DNA of 64,000 nt. Origin: Hordeum vulgare subsp. vulgare. Taxonomy: Eukaryota; Streptophyta; Magnoliopsida; Poales; Poaceae. The notes beneath the pieces are model-generated. The model had not been told where the DNA came from and made no database searches. It saw only the letters and a program-made list of their open reading frames with translations. Where the stretch lies: NCBI RefSeq assembly GCF_904849725.1, contig NC_058519.1:25899267-25963266 (forward strand), written 5' to 3'. How positions within the stretch are numbered: the stretch's first letter is position 1; the number at the start of each line of letters is the position of its first letter. Made by a program: the position numbers and the translations under genes. Shown one piece after another: positions 24,501 to 34,700 of the stretch.

Positions 24501-24938
24501 ATACCTGTAGAGCATCTTTATAGTCACCCAGTTACGTTGTGACGTTTGATACACACAAAGCATTCCTCCGGTGCGAGTGAGTTATATGATCTCATGGTCA
24601 TAGGAACAAATACTTGACACGCAGAAAACTATAGCAATAAAACGACACAATCAATATGCAACGTTCATAGTTTGGGTCTTGTCCATAACATGATTCTCCT
24701 AATGATGTGATCCCGTTATCAAGTAACAACACTTGCCTATGGTCAGGAAACCTTGACCATCTTTGATCAACGAGCTAGTCAACTAGAGGCTTACTAGGGA
24801 CAGTGTTTTGTCTATGTATCCACACAAGTATTTTGTTTCCAATCAATACAATTATAGCATGGATAATAAACGATTATCATGAACAAAGAAATATAATAAT
24901 AACTAATTTATTATTGCCTCTAGGGCATATTTCCAACA
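21546..24938 (-). mobile_element. Truncated second Copia copy (BARE-1/WIS/Angela type)
   Basis: 21546-23118 aligns closely with 16180-17778 of the intact Copia element, including the primer-binding region, and is followed by a 1820 bp LTR (23119-24938). The 3' half and 3' LTR are missing; the break joins Athila pol through a shared AACAAGG stretch, suggesting a deletion at microhomology. The LTR differs from the young pair through about 23620-23930, so this is an older, different subfamily member. It appears to have inserted into the Gypsy element whose 3' end follows at 24939. Confidence 0.88.
23119..24938 (-). repeat. Copia LTR (older copy)
   Basis: Starts TGTTGGGGAACGTCGC and ends CATATTTCCAACA on the plus strand. 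Similar to the two 1811 bp LTRs at both ends but with a replaced middle segment and many point differences. Confidence 0.9.
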
Positions 24939-26622
24939 GGTATTGCTGTTCTGATCTTGATCATGATGCATGCATGTTCGTATCTTGTTTTGTCGACACC
25001 TCTCTCCTTAAACATGTGGATATATTTATTGAGCTAGGCTTTCGCTTGAGGACAAGCGAGGTCTAAGCTTGGGGGAGTTGATACGTCCATTTTGCATCAT
25101 GTTTTCATGTTGATATTTATCGCTTCTTTGGCTGTTATTTCACTTCACGGTACAATTCTTATGCCTTTTCTCTCTTATTTTGCAAGGTTTACATGAAGAG
25201 GGAGAAATTTCACTTCATGAAGAGGGAGAATACCGGCAACTGGAATTCTAGCCTAAAAGTGGAGCAAAGTTGAGATACCTATTCTGCGCAACTCCAAACG
25301 CCGTGAAAATCAAAGGGGATTTTTTTTTCCAATTTATCAAAAATACTGGGCCAAAGAAGTGCCAGAGGGGCACCAGGGGGTGCCCACAAGCCTGCACGAC
25401 GCGGCCACCCCCAGGCCGTGCCATGGGTGCTTGTGGGCAGCCCACTTGCCCACTTGCCCCCTATTTTGCTATATGGAGGGTTTCGTCCAGGAACAAAAAT
25501 CAAGGAGGAGCTTTTTCGTGGTTTCGCCGCCGCCACGAGGAGGAACTTGAGCAGAATCAATCTAGAGCTCCGGCAGGACGATCCTGCCGGGGAAACTTCC
25601 CTCCCGGAGGGGGAAATCGTCGCCATCGTCATCACCAACACTCCTCTCATCGGAGGGGACTCGTCACCATCAACATCTTTATTAGCACCATCTCATCTCC
25701 AAACCCTAGTTCTTCACTTGTAACCAATCTCCGTCTCGCGACTCCGATTGGTACTTGTAAGGTTGCTAGTAGTGTTGATTACTCTTTGTAGTTGATGCTA
25801 GTTGGATTATTTGGTGGAAGAGTTTATGTTCAGATCCTTGATGCTACTCATTACCTCTCTGATCATGAGTATGATTATGCTTTGTGAGTAGTTACTTTTG
25901 TTCCTGAGGACATGGGATAAGTCATGCTAATAGTAGTCATGTGAATCTGGTATTCGTTCGGTATTTTGATATGTTGTATGTTGTTTTTCCTCTAGTGGTG
26001 TTATGTGAACGTCGACTACATAACACTTCACCATTATTTGGGCCTAGAGGAAGGCATTGGGAAGTAGTAAGTAGATGATGGGTTGGTAGAGTGACAGAAG
26101 CTTAAACCCTAGTTTATGCGTTACTTCGTAAGGGGCTGATTTGGATCCACTAGTTTAATGTTATGGTTAGACTTTGTCTTAATTCTTCTTTCATAGTTGC
26201 GGATGCTTGCGAGAGGGGTTAATCATAAGTGGGATGCTTGTCCAAGTAAGGGCAGTACCCAAGCGCCGGTCCACCCACATATCAAACTATCAAAGTAACG
26301 AACACGAATCATATGAACATGATGAAACTAGCATGACAGAAATTCCCGTGTGTCCTCGGGAGCGTTTTTCCTCCTATAATTGTTCAGGCTTGTCCCTTGC
26401 TACAAAAGGGATTGGGCCACTTTGATGCACCGTTGCTACTTTTGTTACTTGTTGCTTGCTACGAATCATCTCACCACACAATCACTTGTTACCGACAATT
26501 TCAGTGCTTGCAGATATTTCCTTGCTGAAAACCACTTGTCAGATCCTTCTGCTCCTCGTTGGGTTCGACACTCTTACTTATCGAAAGGACTACGATTGAT
26601 CCCCTATACTTTTGGGTTATCA
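24939..26622 (+). mobile_element. Gypsy element 3' end: polypurine tract and 3' LTR
   Basis: A short internal segment (24939-25078) ends with GTCTAAGCTTGGGGGAG, a polypurine tract, immediately followed by an LTR beginning TGATACGTCCATTTTGCATC at 25079 and ending CTATACTTTTGGGTTATCA at 26622 (1544 bp). This layout is typical of Athila-clade Triticeae elements such as the Sabrina/WHAM group; I do not assign the family. The rest of the element is cut off by the truncated Copia copy. The bases after the LTR (CTCAC) would be the target duplication, but the left partner is not in view. Confidence 0.8.
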
Positions 26623-26750
26623 CTCACACAAAAGATAGCAATCGGACACGAAGAGAGCATCATGAAACATGTGACAAACATATCTAAGTCTAACATACTT
26701 CCTATGCATAGGCATTTTATAGGAAAACAGATTGTCAAGACAACCAATAG
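26623..26750. other. Unassigned flank
   Basis: Non-coding sequence between the Gypsy LTR and the DUF4283 fragment. I see no gene or repeat signature in it. Confidence 0.4.
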
Positions 26751-27226
26751 TTACCATATGCAAGGAAGAAGAAAGAGACAATAGCAATCTCCACATAACG
26801 AGATATAATCACTTGGTTGCCCTTGAAGTTCAACAGTGCACAGCTTTGTGAATCCATCATACGGAGGTATAATCACTGGGTTGCTCTTGAAGTGCCACGG
26901 ACCCCCCTGCGTGACTTTCTCCCAATCCACAAGACACTCAAATTGCATGATGAACAAATTATCTTCTAGGGTTTTGATCTTCACATGCCTAGCCAAGTCC
27001 CAAGCCGCGCACATGGTACGAAAAGACCCATAGTTGCTAAAGTCCTTATCCATATGGACCTTTACCAAGATCATCCCGCGAAGGTAGTCATGAGCGGGTG
27101 CATCATCTTCCTCGAAGACCACATCGTCCAGATCACCTTCCTCCATAGAAAGTCCCTTCATCATATCCTCCAATTTCCCCTTCCATTCGCTTGCCTCGGA
27201 CGCCTTGCATTGCCACTACTCGCCAT
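26751..27226 (-). pseudogene. DUF4283 domain fragment, frameshifted
   Basis: The minus-strand frame contains LEDMMKGLSMEEGDLDDVVF, then HDYLRGMILVKVHMDKDFSNYG, FRTMCAAWDLARHVKIKTLEDNLFIMQF and CLVDWEKVTQGGPWHFKSNPVIIPPYDG. This is the plant DUF4283 domain found before zinc-knuckle segments in retroelement ORF1-like proteins and in many orphan plant genes. The open frame upstream begins EASEWKGK with no ATG; an ATG at 27224-27226 is in a different frame, implying a 1-nt shift. At the 3' side it loses similarity after PPYDGFTK and ends early, with no zinc knuckle. A broken LINE ORF1 or DUF4283 gene copy is most likely. Confidence 0.6.
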
Positions 27227-27583
27227 GGTGATATTGTAGTCAGATCAGAAAAACCTCCATGCCTTGACGACACCTGAGTAGCAAAAACCTAAACCTACCT
27301 AGCCACTAGATCACCTCCAAGATCGGGTAGCAACGTAGAGTTGCCCCTTGATCAGCCCGAGAAAAAACCTAGGAACCAGCGGGGCGGGAGAGTAGGAAAA
27401 TCTCTATGTCGCCATAGGCGGCGAGAGGAGATAAAACCCTAACGAGAGGGTAGCGTACGCACTAATCAGCCAGGCTTGGTTAGTGAAAGTTTGTGGATGC
27501 ATGGGCGTTGTGCTAGTAATACTAATGTGACAATTATGAGTCAATTACATGAGTGGTGATAAAACTTGGCACGAAAATTCAGT
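27227..27583. other. No recognisable gene
   Basis: About 350 bp of non-coding sequence upstream of the DUF4283 fragment. It could include that fragment's former promoter or leader. No repeat signature was recognised. Confidence 0.4.
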
Positions 27584-27586
27584 TTA

Positions 27587-29031
27587 GGCTGTGTTTGGTT
27601 GGATTTTAGATTCCAACTTCTCAATAAAAAGCTAGAATCTGAACCAAAGGGGTTATTTCTCACAACGGATTCGAAGAAGCAGTAGCTTCGAGACAGTGCA
27701 ATTTGCAAAGCAGCTCGACCCCGGATTCCAGCTTCGGAGGGCAAACTTCTCGTCCAAATTACCCACACTGCCATACCGCAAGTTGTACCGGTTCGCTGGT
27801 ATATCTCGCGACGTCATCCACGAACACAATTGAACAGAGACGAGCCGCCCGATCTCAAGAAAGACGGGCTAGGATTGGCTATCGCCGCCCACTGCCGCCA
27901 GCTTCGGCAACTGTCCTAACCGCCGCTGCCAGCTCCGACGGCCATCCTCGCCTACGCAGGTATACTCCCCTTCCTCCTTCCTTCCTCATCTATTCTTCCC
28001 GCCTTCCCCCTCTCCTCCCCCCCTCTGCGGTCCCCCACGGGCTTGCACCGACCGGCTGCCCGGCGACATCGGCGTCGGCTCCGAGTCTGTCTTTCTCCTC
28101 CCACCTCCCTCCTTTCTCCTCCTCGCCCTCTCCTTCCCCCTCTCCTCCCTCCCCCCCTCCGCGGTCCCCCACGGGCCTGCTCTGTCCGGCCGTCCGGCGT
28201 CGTCGTCGCCGGCTCCCAGGCCTTCCTGTACCTCCCACCTCCCTCCTTTCTCCTCCCCCCTATCCGCCAAGCCCTCCTTTCTCTCCCCCCTTTCTCCTCC
28301 CTCCCTCTTCCATCTTCTTCATCCAACTATAACCTTCTCTTTTAATGCATATCTTAACTAGTTTTTACGTACATGTGAATAGAACCTGCACATTTGATTT
28401 GGTAGTGTCAAGTGCTAATAGTGATGTATATTCCTATGTGATTTGGTAGTGTCCAATGCTAATAGTGCTACATATTGCTATTTCATTATTTTGCGATGAC
28501 AGGAAGTAACAACACAAGCAGATCACGTTGAAGGGGAGGAAAATGAAGATACCATGGATACTATTTGTAGTAGGATAGCGGATGCTTGTCTTGCGATAGC
28601 AACATAGGTTAGCTATATTTGATAGAGGTTATCATCATGTGAACCATATGTATATTCTATGGTGCATGTATTTTGTAATATTATTATGGGATCAATATGT
28701 ATATATATGTAATATGTAACATGAAAGTATAATCATTGAATCCGTATATGTTAGCTGTGAATCATCTCAATTGTCATCACTTTTCTTTACAAAAAGGTTG
28801 TTCTATTGCCTACTAATGTGAATATCATCATTTTACGGTCAAGTTGCACACAAAAAAATTGACTCATTGCCCAGGGTCATTATAGATAATTCACAGTCAA
28901 ATCTACAATTTCATAGTTGTTTCAGCCAAGCAGCTTCCAACTTTTCCACAGTTAAAAGTCCACAACAGTTTTTTCACAGCTCACAACTCACAACAACTTT
29001 TACAAAATTTGAAGCTCAACCAAACACAACC
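27587..29031. mobile_element. Harbinger-like non-autonomous DNA transposon (1445 bp)
   Basis: Terminal sequences GGCTGTGTTTGGTTG (left) and, reverse-complemented, GGTTGTGTTTGGTTG (right) match at 14 of 15 bases. They are flanked by the 3 bp direct repeat TTA (27584-27586 and 29032-29034). TTA duplications and GG..GTTTGGTT termini are hallmarks of PIF/Harbinger (Tourist) elements. There is no transposase. The middle (27840-28330) is strikingly GC- and Pro/Arg-codon-rich with an internal tandem duplication, unlike the AT-rich arms, and may be captured host sequence. Confidence 0.7.
28018..28260. repeat. Internal tandem duplication, about 130 bp unit
   Basis: Two diverged copies (about 28018-28130 and 28150-28260) share GCGGTCCCCCACGGGC near the start and CTCCCACCTCCCTCCTTTCT near the end. 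The overlapping ORFs on both strands are compositional. Confidence 0.7.
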
Positions 29032-29299
29032 TTACTGCTAAAACTCGCGGCATACATTCAACCGGTGTCACAACTTGGCTTTGGCGTGCATATACGGTGA
29101 AAATGACGTTTGGATATGAACACGATGCCCTTTTGGTGCTCTAGGGTGGCATGGGCCCTATTGTCAACCACCAAAGAAGTTAGGCAGTGCGTGTGGCCTG
29201 TTATTTTGCAAAAAAATCATCCGAATTTTTCTCTCACGACAAACCCCTGCCACGCTCATCAGTTGTCCGCAATAGTCACTTTGTAGAACCATTGATGTG

Positions 29300-29500
29300 T
29301 AGGATGTAGGTGTGCGTGTTTTTTTCGAGAAAGAAAACTAGGCATTTATTCAAATAATGTTTATAGGGATAGCAATGGAATCATACGGTGATCCCAACCA
29401 CATGTGTCTCCCCAAAGAAAGAGAGACACCTCACCTAGCTATGCTAATCACAAGATCTAGACGCATTCATTTTCAATCTATATTTAGATGTTATGTATTT
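29300..29500 (-). other. Possible LINE 3' end relic
   Basis: On the minus strand the segment finishes TGCCTAGTTTTCTTTCTCGAAAAAAA, with a short A-run, the form often seen at truncated plant LINE tails. There is no coding part, so the call is weak. Confidence 0.3.
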
Positions 29501-29501
29501 T

Positions 29502-30012
29502 GTGAAGCTTAAGTCAACCTGGTCGTTCGGGTATTTTGGTTATTTCGATTCAGGTAGTTTGGGTTATGGGTAATTCGGGTTTTCAAAAATGGGAATCAAA
29601 TTTTTTTCTACCAAAAAAAGAACCGAACCCAAATTACCCAAAATTTCAGTTCGGGTAATTCGGGTACCCAGAAAACCCAAAATATCCGGAGCACACATCA
29701 ACATTTGGTTTGAATAATTCGAATATTGTGAGTATTTTCGATAGTATGGGTATTTTAATTAGTATGGGTAACATGTAAGTGTAATAATATCATGAGTAAT
29801 TTGGCTAGTATGAATAATTCAGATAGTATGGGTATTTCGGGTTTTCCAGAGTGGAACCCGAACCCTAACCCGAAAACCGAATAGTCAGAAAATGAGAACC
29901 GAACCCGAACCCGAACCTGATACCCGTATTACATGACAATTCGGGTAATTCTGTTCGGTTCGGGTTCGGGTAGCGGGTTAGGGTACCCAAACGCCCAAGG
30001 TGAAGCTTAAGT
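29502..30012. repeat. TTCGGG-rich segment between 13 bp direct repeats
   Basis: The 13-mer GTGAAGCTTAAGT occurs at 29502-29514 and again, perfectly, at 30000-30012. The 485 bp between starts near GGTCGTTCGGGTA and ends TACCCAAACGCCC, imperfect inverted ends (11 of 13). It is filled with TTCGGGT/ACCCGAA-type words on both strands, including an inverted pair at about 29855-29885 and 29945-29985 that could fold. The flanking repeats look like a target duplication of an inserted element; the class is not recognised. Confidence 0.65.
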
Positions 30013-30049
30013 GGGTTGCAGTCCGTGCAGCCCATCACATTGTTTCTTT

Positions 30050-30760
30050 TTAAATGTATAGATCATATGTAAACTTTGAGCATTAGACTATATGTCCTCC
30101 TAAAAAAATCAGACTATATGTAGATTATAATCGTGTATTATAAATACTATACATACAGTTATAATAAATTACATTATAAAAAAAATCACATATTAATTGA
30201 ACATTTATCCATATAATAAAATTACAAATTACAGAAATATTCATGTAATAATTTCCATATGTAATAAAAATATATTCAATAAATTCTTATATAAGTGAAA
30301 AAACACAATATTAATAGTATATAAAAGTGCTCATGCTTTAAAATAATTATTTATTTCTCTATATATTTTAGTAAATGGTTATATAGGAGTAACAATGTTC
30401 ACAAATTGAACACAATATTCATTAGTATATAAAACAATTCATGCTTTTGGAAATATATATTTATATAACATAAAAATAGTATGTAAAACAGTTCATGCTT
30501 TAAGAGTTCACGTATCATCTAAACAATTATTCATATAATTTAATTATAAATTAAAAATTATTACCGTAATAATTTCCGTATTTAATAAAAATATCTAAGT
30601 AATTTTATATTTTCTATAAAATACTAACAAAGTTTCAAATTGTAATGTTAGAATTTACAGATATTTTTGTACTTCTCTAAATATTTTTATTAATAACACA
30701 CCATTCGAGTTTACAGATATTTATACTTCAATAAAAAATAATAGTGCAAAATGGGTCTTA
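30050..30760. repeat. AT-rich intergenic DNA with diverged internal repeats
   Basis: Very AT-rich. The phrase AGTATATAAAACA.TTCATGCTTT recurs near 30318, 30424 and 30478. The TAATTTCC.TAT.TAATAAAAATAT block recurs near 30250 and 30570. No gene signals. Confidence 0.5.
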
Positions 30761-30913
30761 GGGACTCCAGCCCACTTAATACAAAAAGTATATAGTGTGT
30801 GTATCTGTCAAGGACATAGTACGTTTCGTGCTATGTAGGTTTGTTTTAATACCTGTGCCAAACACTTATTCGTTAGAAAAAGAATGTTTTAAGTCGTTTT
30901 CCATAAAATATTA

Positions 30914-31006
30914 CTCCCTCCGTTTCAAAATAAATGCCTTAAATTTAATATAATTTTATACTAAAGCTAGTATAAAATTAAGACACTTATTTTGAGATAG
31001 ATGAAG
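30914..31006. mobile_element. Stowaway MITE (93 bp)
   Basis: Left end CTCCCTCCGTTTC, TA direct repeats at 30912-30913 and 31007-31008, right end degraded. It contains the self-complementary pair ACTAAAGCTAGTATAAAATT/AATTTAATATAATTTTATACT. Confidence 0.75.
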
Positions 31007-31103
31007 TATGCCATAAGCCTAGTCTTCGTTGTTTGATGTGTATCATACACCATTTACATCATATATGTACACAAAAGTGAAGTAATGATATCAATTTAAT
31101 GTA

Positions 31104-31263
31104 CTCCCTCCGTTCCTAAATATAAGTCTTTGTAGAGATTTCATTAATAGACTATATACGGATGTATATAGACATATTTTAGAGTGTACATTCAATCATT
31201 TTGCTCCGTATGTAGACATCTAGTGAAATCGTTTAAAAGACTTATATTTAGAAACGGAGGGAG
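31104..31263. mobile_element. Stowaway MITE (160 bp)
   Basis: Good terminal inverted repeats (CTCCCTCCGTTCCTAAATAT and its complement), TA target duplications at 31102-31103 and 31264-31265. Confidence 0.9.
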
Positions 31264-31286
31264 TATGTCATAAGTTTTAACACTAA

Positions 31287-31445
31287 AGCCTTGCTTGGAT
31301 TGCCGTTTTCAAATACAGACGTATTTATATTACACCTGTATTTTACCGGTCATAGTATATTTCTAGCTGAAAACAAAACGGTGGGCAAAGATCTGTATTT
31401 TTTTAGAGGGGTATTTGAGACGAAAACGACAATCCAAACAAGGCT
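31287..31445. mobile_element. Tourist (PIF/Harbinger) MITE (159 bp)
   Basis: Terminal inverted repeats AGCCTTG(C/T)TTGGATTG(C/T)CGT agree except at two bases, and TAA direct repeats flank the element (31284-31286 and 31446-31448). It sits about 350 bp upstream of the RRG-like start codon. Confidence 0.88.
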
Positions 31446-31564
31446 TAAATTGACTTTTCGTGACAAGGTTTAGAACCACTTGTGTGATTGACTCAACAAT
31501 TATACTAATGGAAGGTGTGAGGCTTGAGGCTTGGTGTAGCCCATCTAGGCTCTGAATTCTTGGC

Positions 31565-31617
31565 GGCCCATTCCCATTCCCGTTTCAGGTAAACATCCAG
31601 TCAGCCAACAGGGCCCA
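31565..31617 (+). promoter_or_regulatory. Site II-like GGCCCA motifs upstream of RRG-like gene
   Basis: GGCCCA at 31565-31570 and GGGCCCA at 31611-31617 are TGGGCC/T (site II) motifs read on the minus strand. In plants such motifs are common in promoters of genes for mitochondrial and growth-related proteins. The link to this gene is an inference from position (175-225 bp before the ATG). Confidence 0.4.
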
Positions 31618-31791
31618 CCAGGCAGCCTCACACCAACGTGAGCCCCAAGACAGAGAGAAAATCCCCATTCTATGGCGGCCTCTGCGCCTCCCTCCTCCCC
31701 CTCCTTCCCCGTCTCGTCGCCTCCACTCCACCAGTCCACCGCCGCCGCCACCGCCACCGTCGCCGTCGCCGCCTCCGCCTAGGGCAGAGGG

Positions 31792-34700
31792 ATGCTCATG
31801 GAGCTCTCCAGGATCCGGACCTTCGAGAAGCGCCTCATCCGGCCGCTCCTCTCCCTGCCGTCGCGCTCCAGGGCGTTCCAGACCCTGGCCCGCTGCTCCC
31901 CTCCGCCGCCCCGCGCCCCCTCCCTCCTCCTCCTGCTCCGCACGCGCCACATCGCTCCCCATCCCCACCCCCCGCGCCGCGCCTCGCTGCCGCCCCTCCG
32001 CTCCTTCGCGTCCGTCTCCCCGGCCCCGTCGGCCCCGGGGAGGGACCTCCAGGGCAGCAACAGCAACGACGACGAGGGCCTCCCGCCCGCGCCCCTCCCG
32101 CCGCCGCCCGAGGAGCTCGGCTCCGACGACGACGCCTACTACCAGGAGCAGCTGCTCGAGTACACGCAGGAGGACGAGACCCGCCTCGTCCCCGTCAAGG
32201 CCTACTTCCCCTGCACCAGGTCGCCTACCCTATCTCACTGCGCGCTTCACGGTTATGGTTATTGGGGTTCAGGGCTCATGGACCATGCTCTGTTGTTCCT
32301 CATGCAGCATCAACCTCAAGAGCCTCCAGTCGCAGAATTCCTTCAATGTCATCCCGCCCACCTCGCGTGCCACCAATTATGTCGTCCTCAGATACTATGA
32401 TGTCAAGGGAGACCCAGAGGTGAGCGGTAATCCTATAACCTGGTTGCAGTTTCTCTGGCCCATTTCCGCCGGAGTTTTTTGATTCATACGCAATGTGACC
32501 AACATTAGGCTGTCTTGTCTGTTGAACCTAAGAAACAATGTATTTCCTGTACCAATATTGTGTGTCATTCCACACTTGTTTGTCAGTCTAAGGGTGAAAT
32601 TTTGAATGGGTATGATTTACAAAAGGCTACTTAACCACTTGAAAAGTAGCTGTAAAAATAATATAGTGGAAAATGGCTTCCACTTTTATCTGTATAAGAT
32701 CTCTTTATTCAGTGGCCATTATATTATGCAAAATGTGGTTAAGCTAAAACAAATTTCCCAGTCTCATTTCCTGACACCCTACATGTACCCTCAGCCTTTT
32801 GTTCAAGCTGAGATAACTTGGAATAGACGAGTATCAGTTTACAGATGGAAGAGCGAAAGAATGACCTATCTGCAATGCTACAACCTTAGTTTAAGTTTTC
32901 CAAGACAAAAGCTCGATACATGACTTACTTAGTGGACTTTGGCCATTGTCACAGTGACACAGCCACCCTATTCTGACCTATATAGCGTACATGTTGGCTA
33001 AACAGAAAACATGTCACGGGTGAACTGCCTTGCCAACTCTCCTTTTGTTTTCTCTAGTTATTTGGACAAACTGTGGGATTATTAGAGCATGGCAAAATGA
33101 TTTATAATATATTTGGGCGTGTGATTTATATCTAATAGCTTGATTCTTCATGCTTTTGCTCAGCACATATTTCTGCTAGGGCGCATTTATACTTCTCAGA
33201 CTTGTGATTGCTGTCTTGTTTATTCATACAATATTCAAGTTCACTGTTTTCATCCTTTTGAGATAATGAAAAGCTGTTGCAATCTGATTATAGCTCCATA
33301 GTCAGTTATTGTCTGATTGTGCCATCACTTTTTTAGAGTGGTGATGTTTATCATTCTTTGGTGTGTTCCTAAGGATCTAATAGAGACTAATGGGCTGTGT
33401 CACCTGCTATTTTGCAGGGTTTTAAGACTGGTGTCATAGATGAGAGCCATTGCCACTATATGGTAGTTTTCCAATATGGGTCCATCGTGCTGTTCAATGT
33501 TTCTGACCATGAAGCAGATGGATACCTAAAAATTGTAGAGAGGCATGCTTCAGGGTTACTCCCAGACATGAGGAAAGATGGTAAACTCCTCCTCAGTATA
33601 AGAAAAGAGTACTTGTCTGATTTGATACAGTATAGCTCCTGAATCTTCATCTGATAACTGCTACTGTTTTCTTCCTCATACGAATGCTATGTTCTCCAAT
33701 GCCGAGATGTTTCAAATTTATTACTCCAACATAAATATTTGGCGATGCTCCTTGTTCACGTGAAAAGGTGATACGACATTAACAGGCGCACGTAGAAATA
33801 CAGTCTAAAATCTAAATGGTATCACTAAGCAACAACGGGCAAGAAAATTTAGGTAGTTGTAAGTTGCCTTCTAAGAGAGAGATGACCGCTAGTTATTTAT
33901 GTAATATAGTTGATTTTTTTTTTCTGTTTTCACATGCAGACTGCACTCTTATGATGACTATGACATTTCCTCTTAGTTGAAACTGCTAATGCAATTGTAC
34001 GATCTTGTCCTACTTTGTGATAATCTATCTGGCCTTTAACTTTATAATTTACAGCTCGTATAAAATGCTATCACAGTTTGTTGGATGTTCATTGCTGATT
34101 AATGGTGAGGTTTGCCTTTTCATTTCGGTCTTTTGCAAAAGCAAATAGCCTATGCTCTAGGAGCCGCATTCCAAAAAATAAAATAAAATCCAATTGCATG
34201 ATATGCACGTATCATTGTGATTACTGTTGTAGTATTCTAATCATTAATATTTTCTGAGGATTCAACCTTGAAACCTTAAACTGTAGATTACGCCGTTGTT
34301 GAGAAGCCTACGTTGGAGACATGGATGGAGGGTGGCCTTGATTTTATTATACTCAAGGATCTAAGTATCGATGGTATTCGGACAATTGGAAGTGTACTTG
34401 GTCAGAGTATCGCTCTTGACTATTATATCCGGCAAGTACGTACTCGTTAGTTTCATACTTACGGTGAAACTTCGAAATATCTATTTAAAAATCTTCACTG
34501 ATAGGTGGATGGAATGGTTGCCGAGTTCACGGATATAAATCGTGGAATGGAGAAAACTGGTACCTTCACTATGGAGAGGAAAAAACTTTTCCAGTTAGTC
34601 GGAAAGGCTAACTCGAACTTGGCAGATGTCATTCTTAAGCTTGGACTTTTTGAGAGGTAAGAATAGCATCATACTGAGAGCTAGGCACGTAAACTCAATA

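Noticed and set aside
28018..28330. Proline-rich protein-coding gene at 27.7-28.3 kb
   Set aside because: Open on both strands, built on a tandem duplication and lying inside a transposon. It is reported as possible captured sequence only.
27973..31080. CRISPR-like array or other regularly spaced repeats
   Set aside because: Repeats here are tandem duplications, MITEs or TTCGGG words; no uniform repeat-spacer structure exists anywhere in the window.
31638..32423. Long 261-codon ORF overlapping RRG-like exon 1 in another frame
   Set aside because: A shadow of a GC-rich first exon; the exon 1 frame continues through seven spliced exons with DUF155 similarity.
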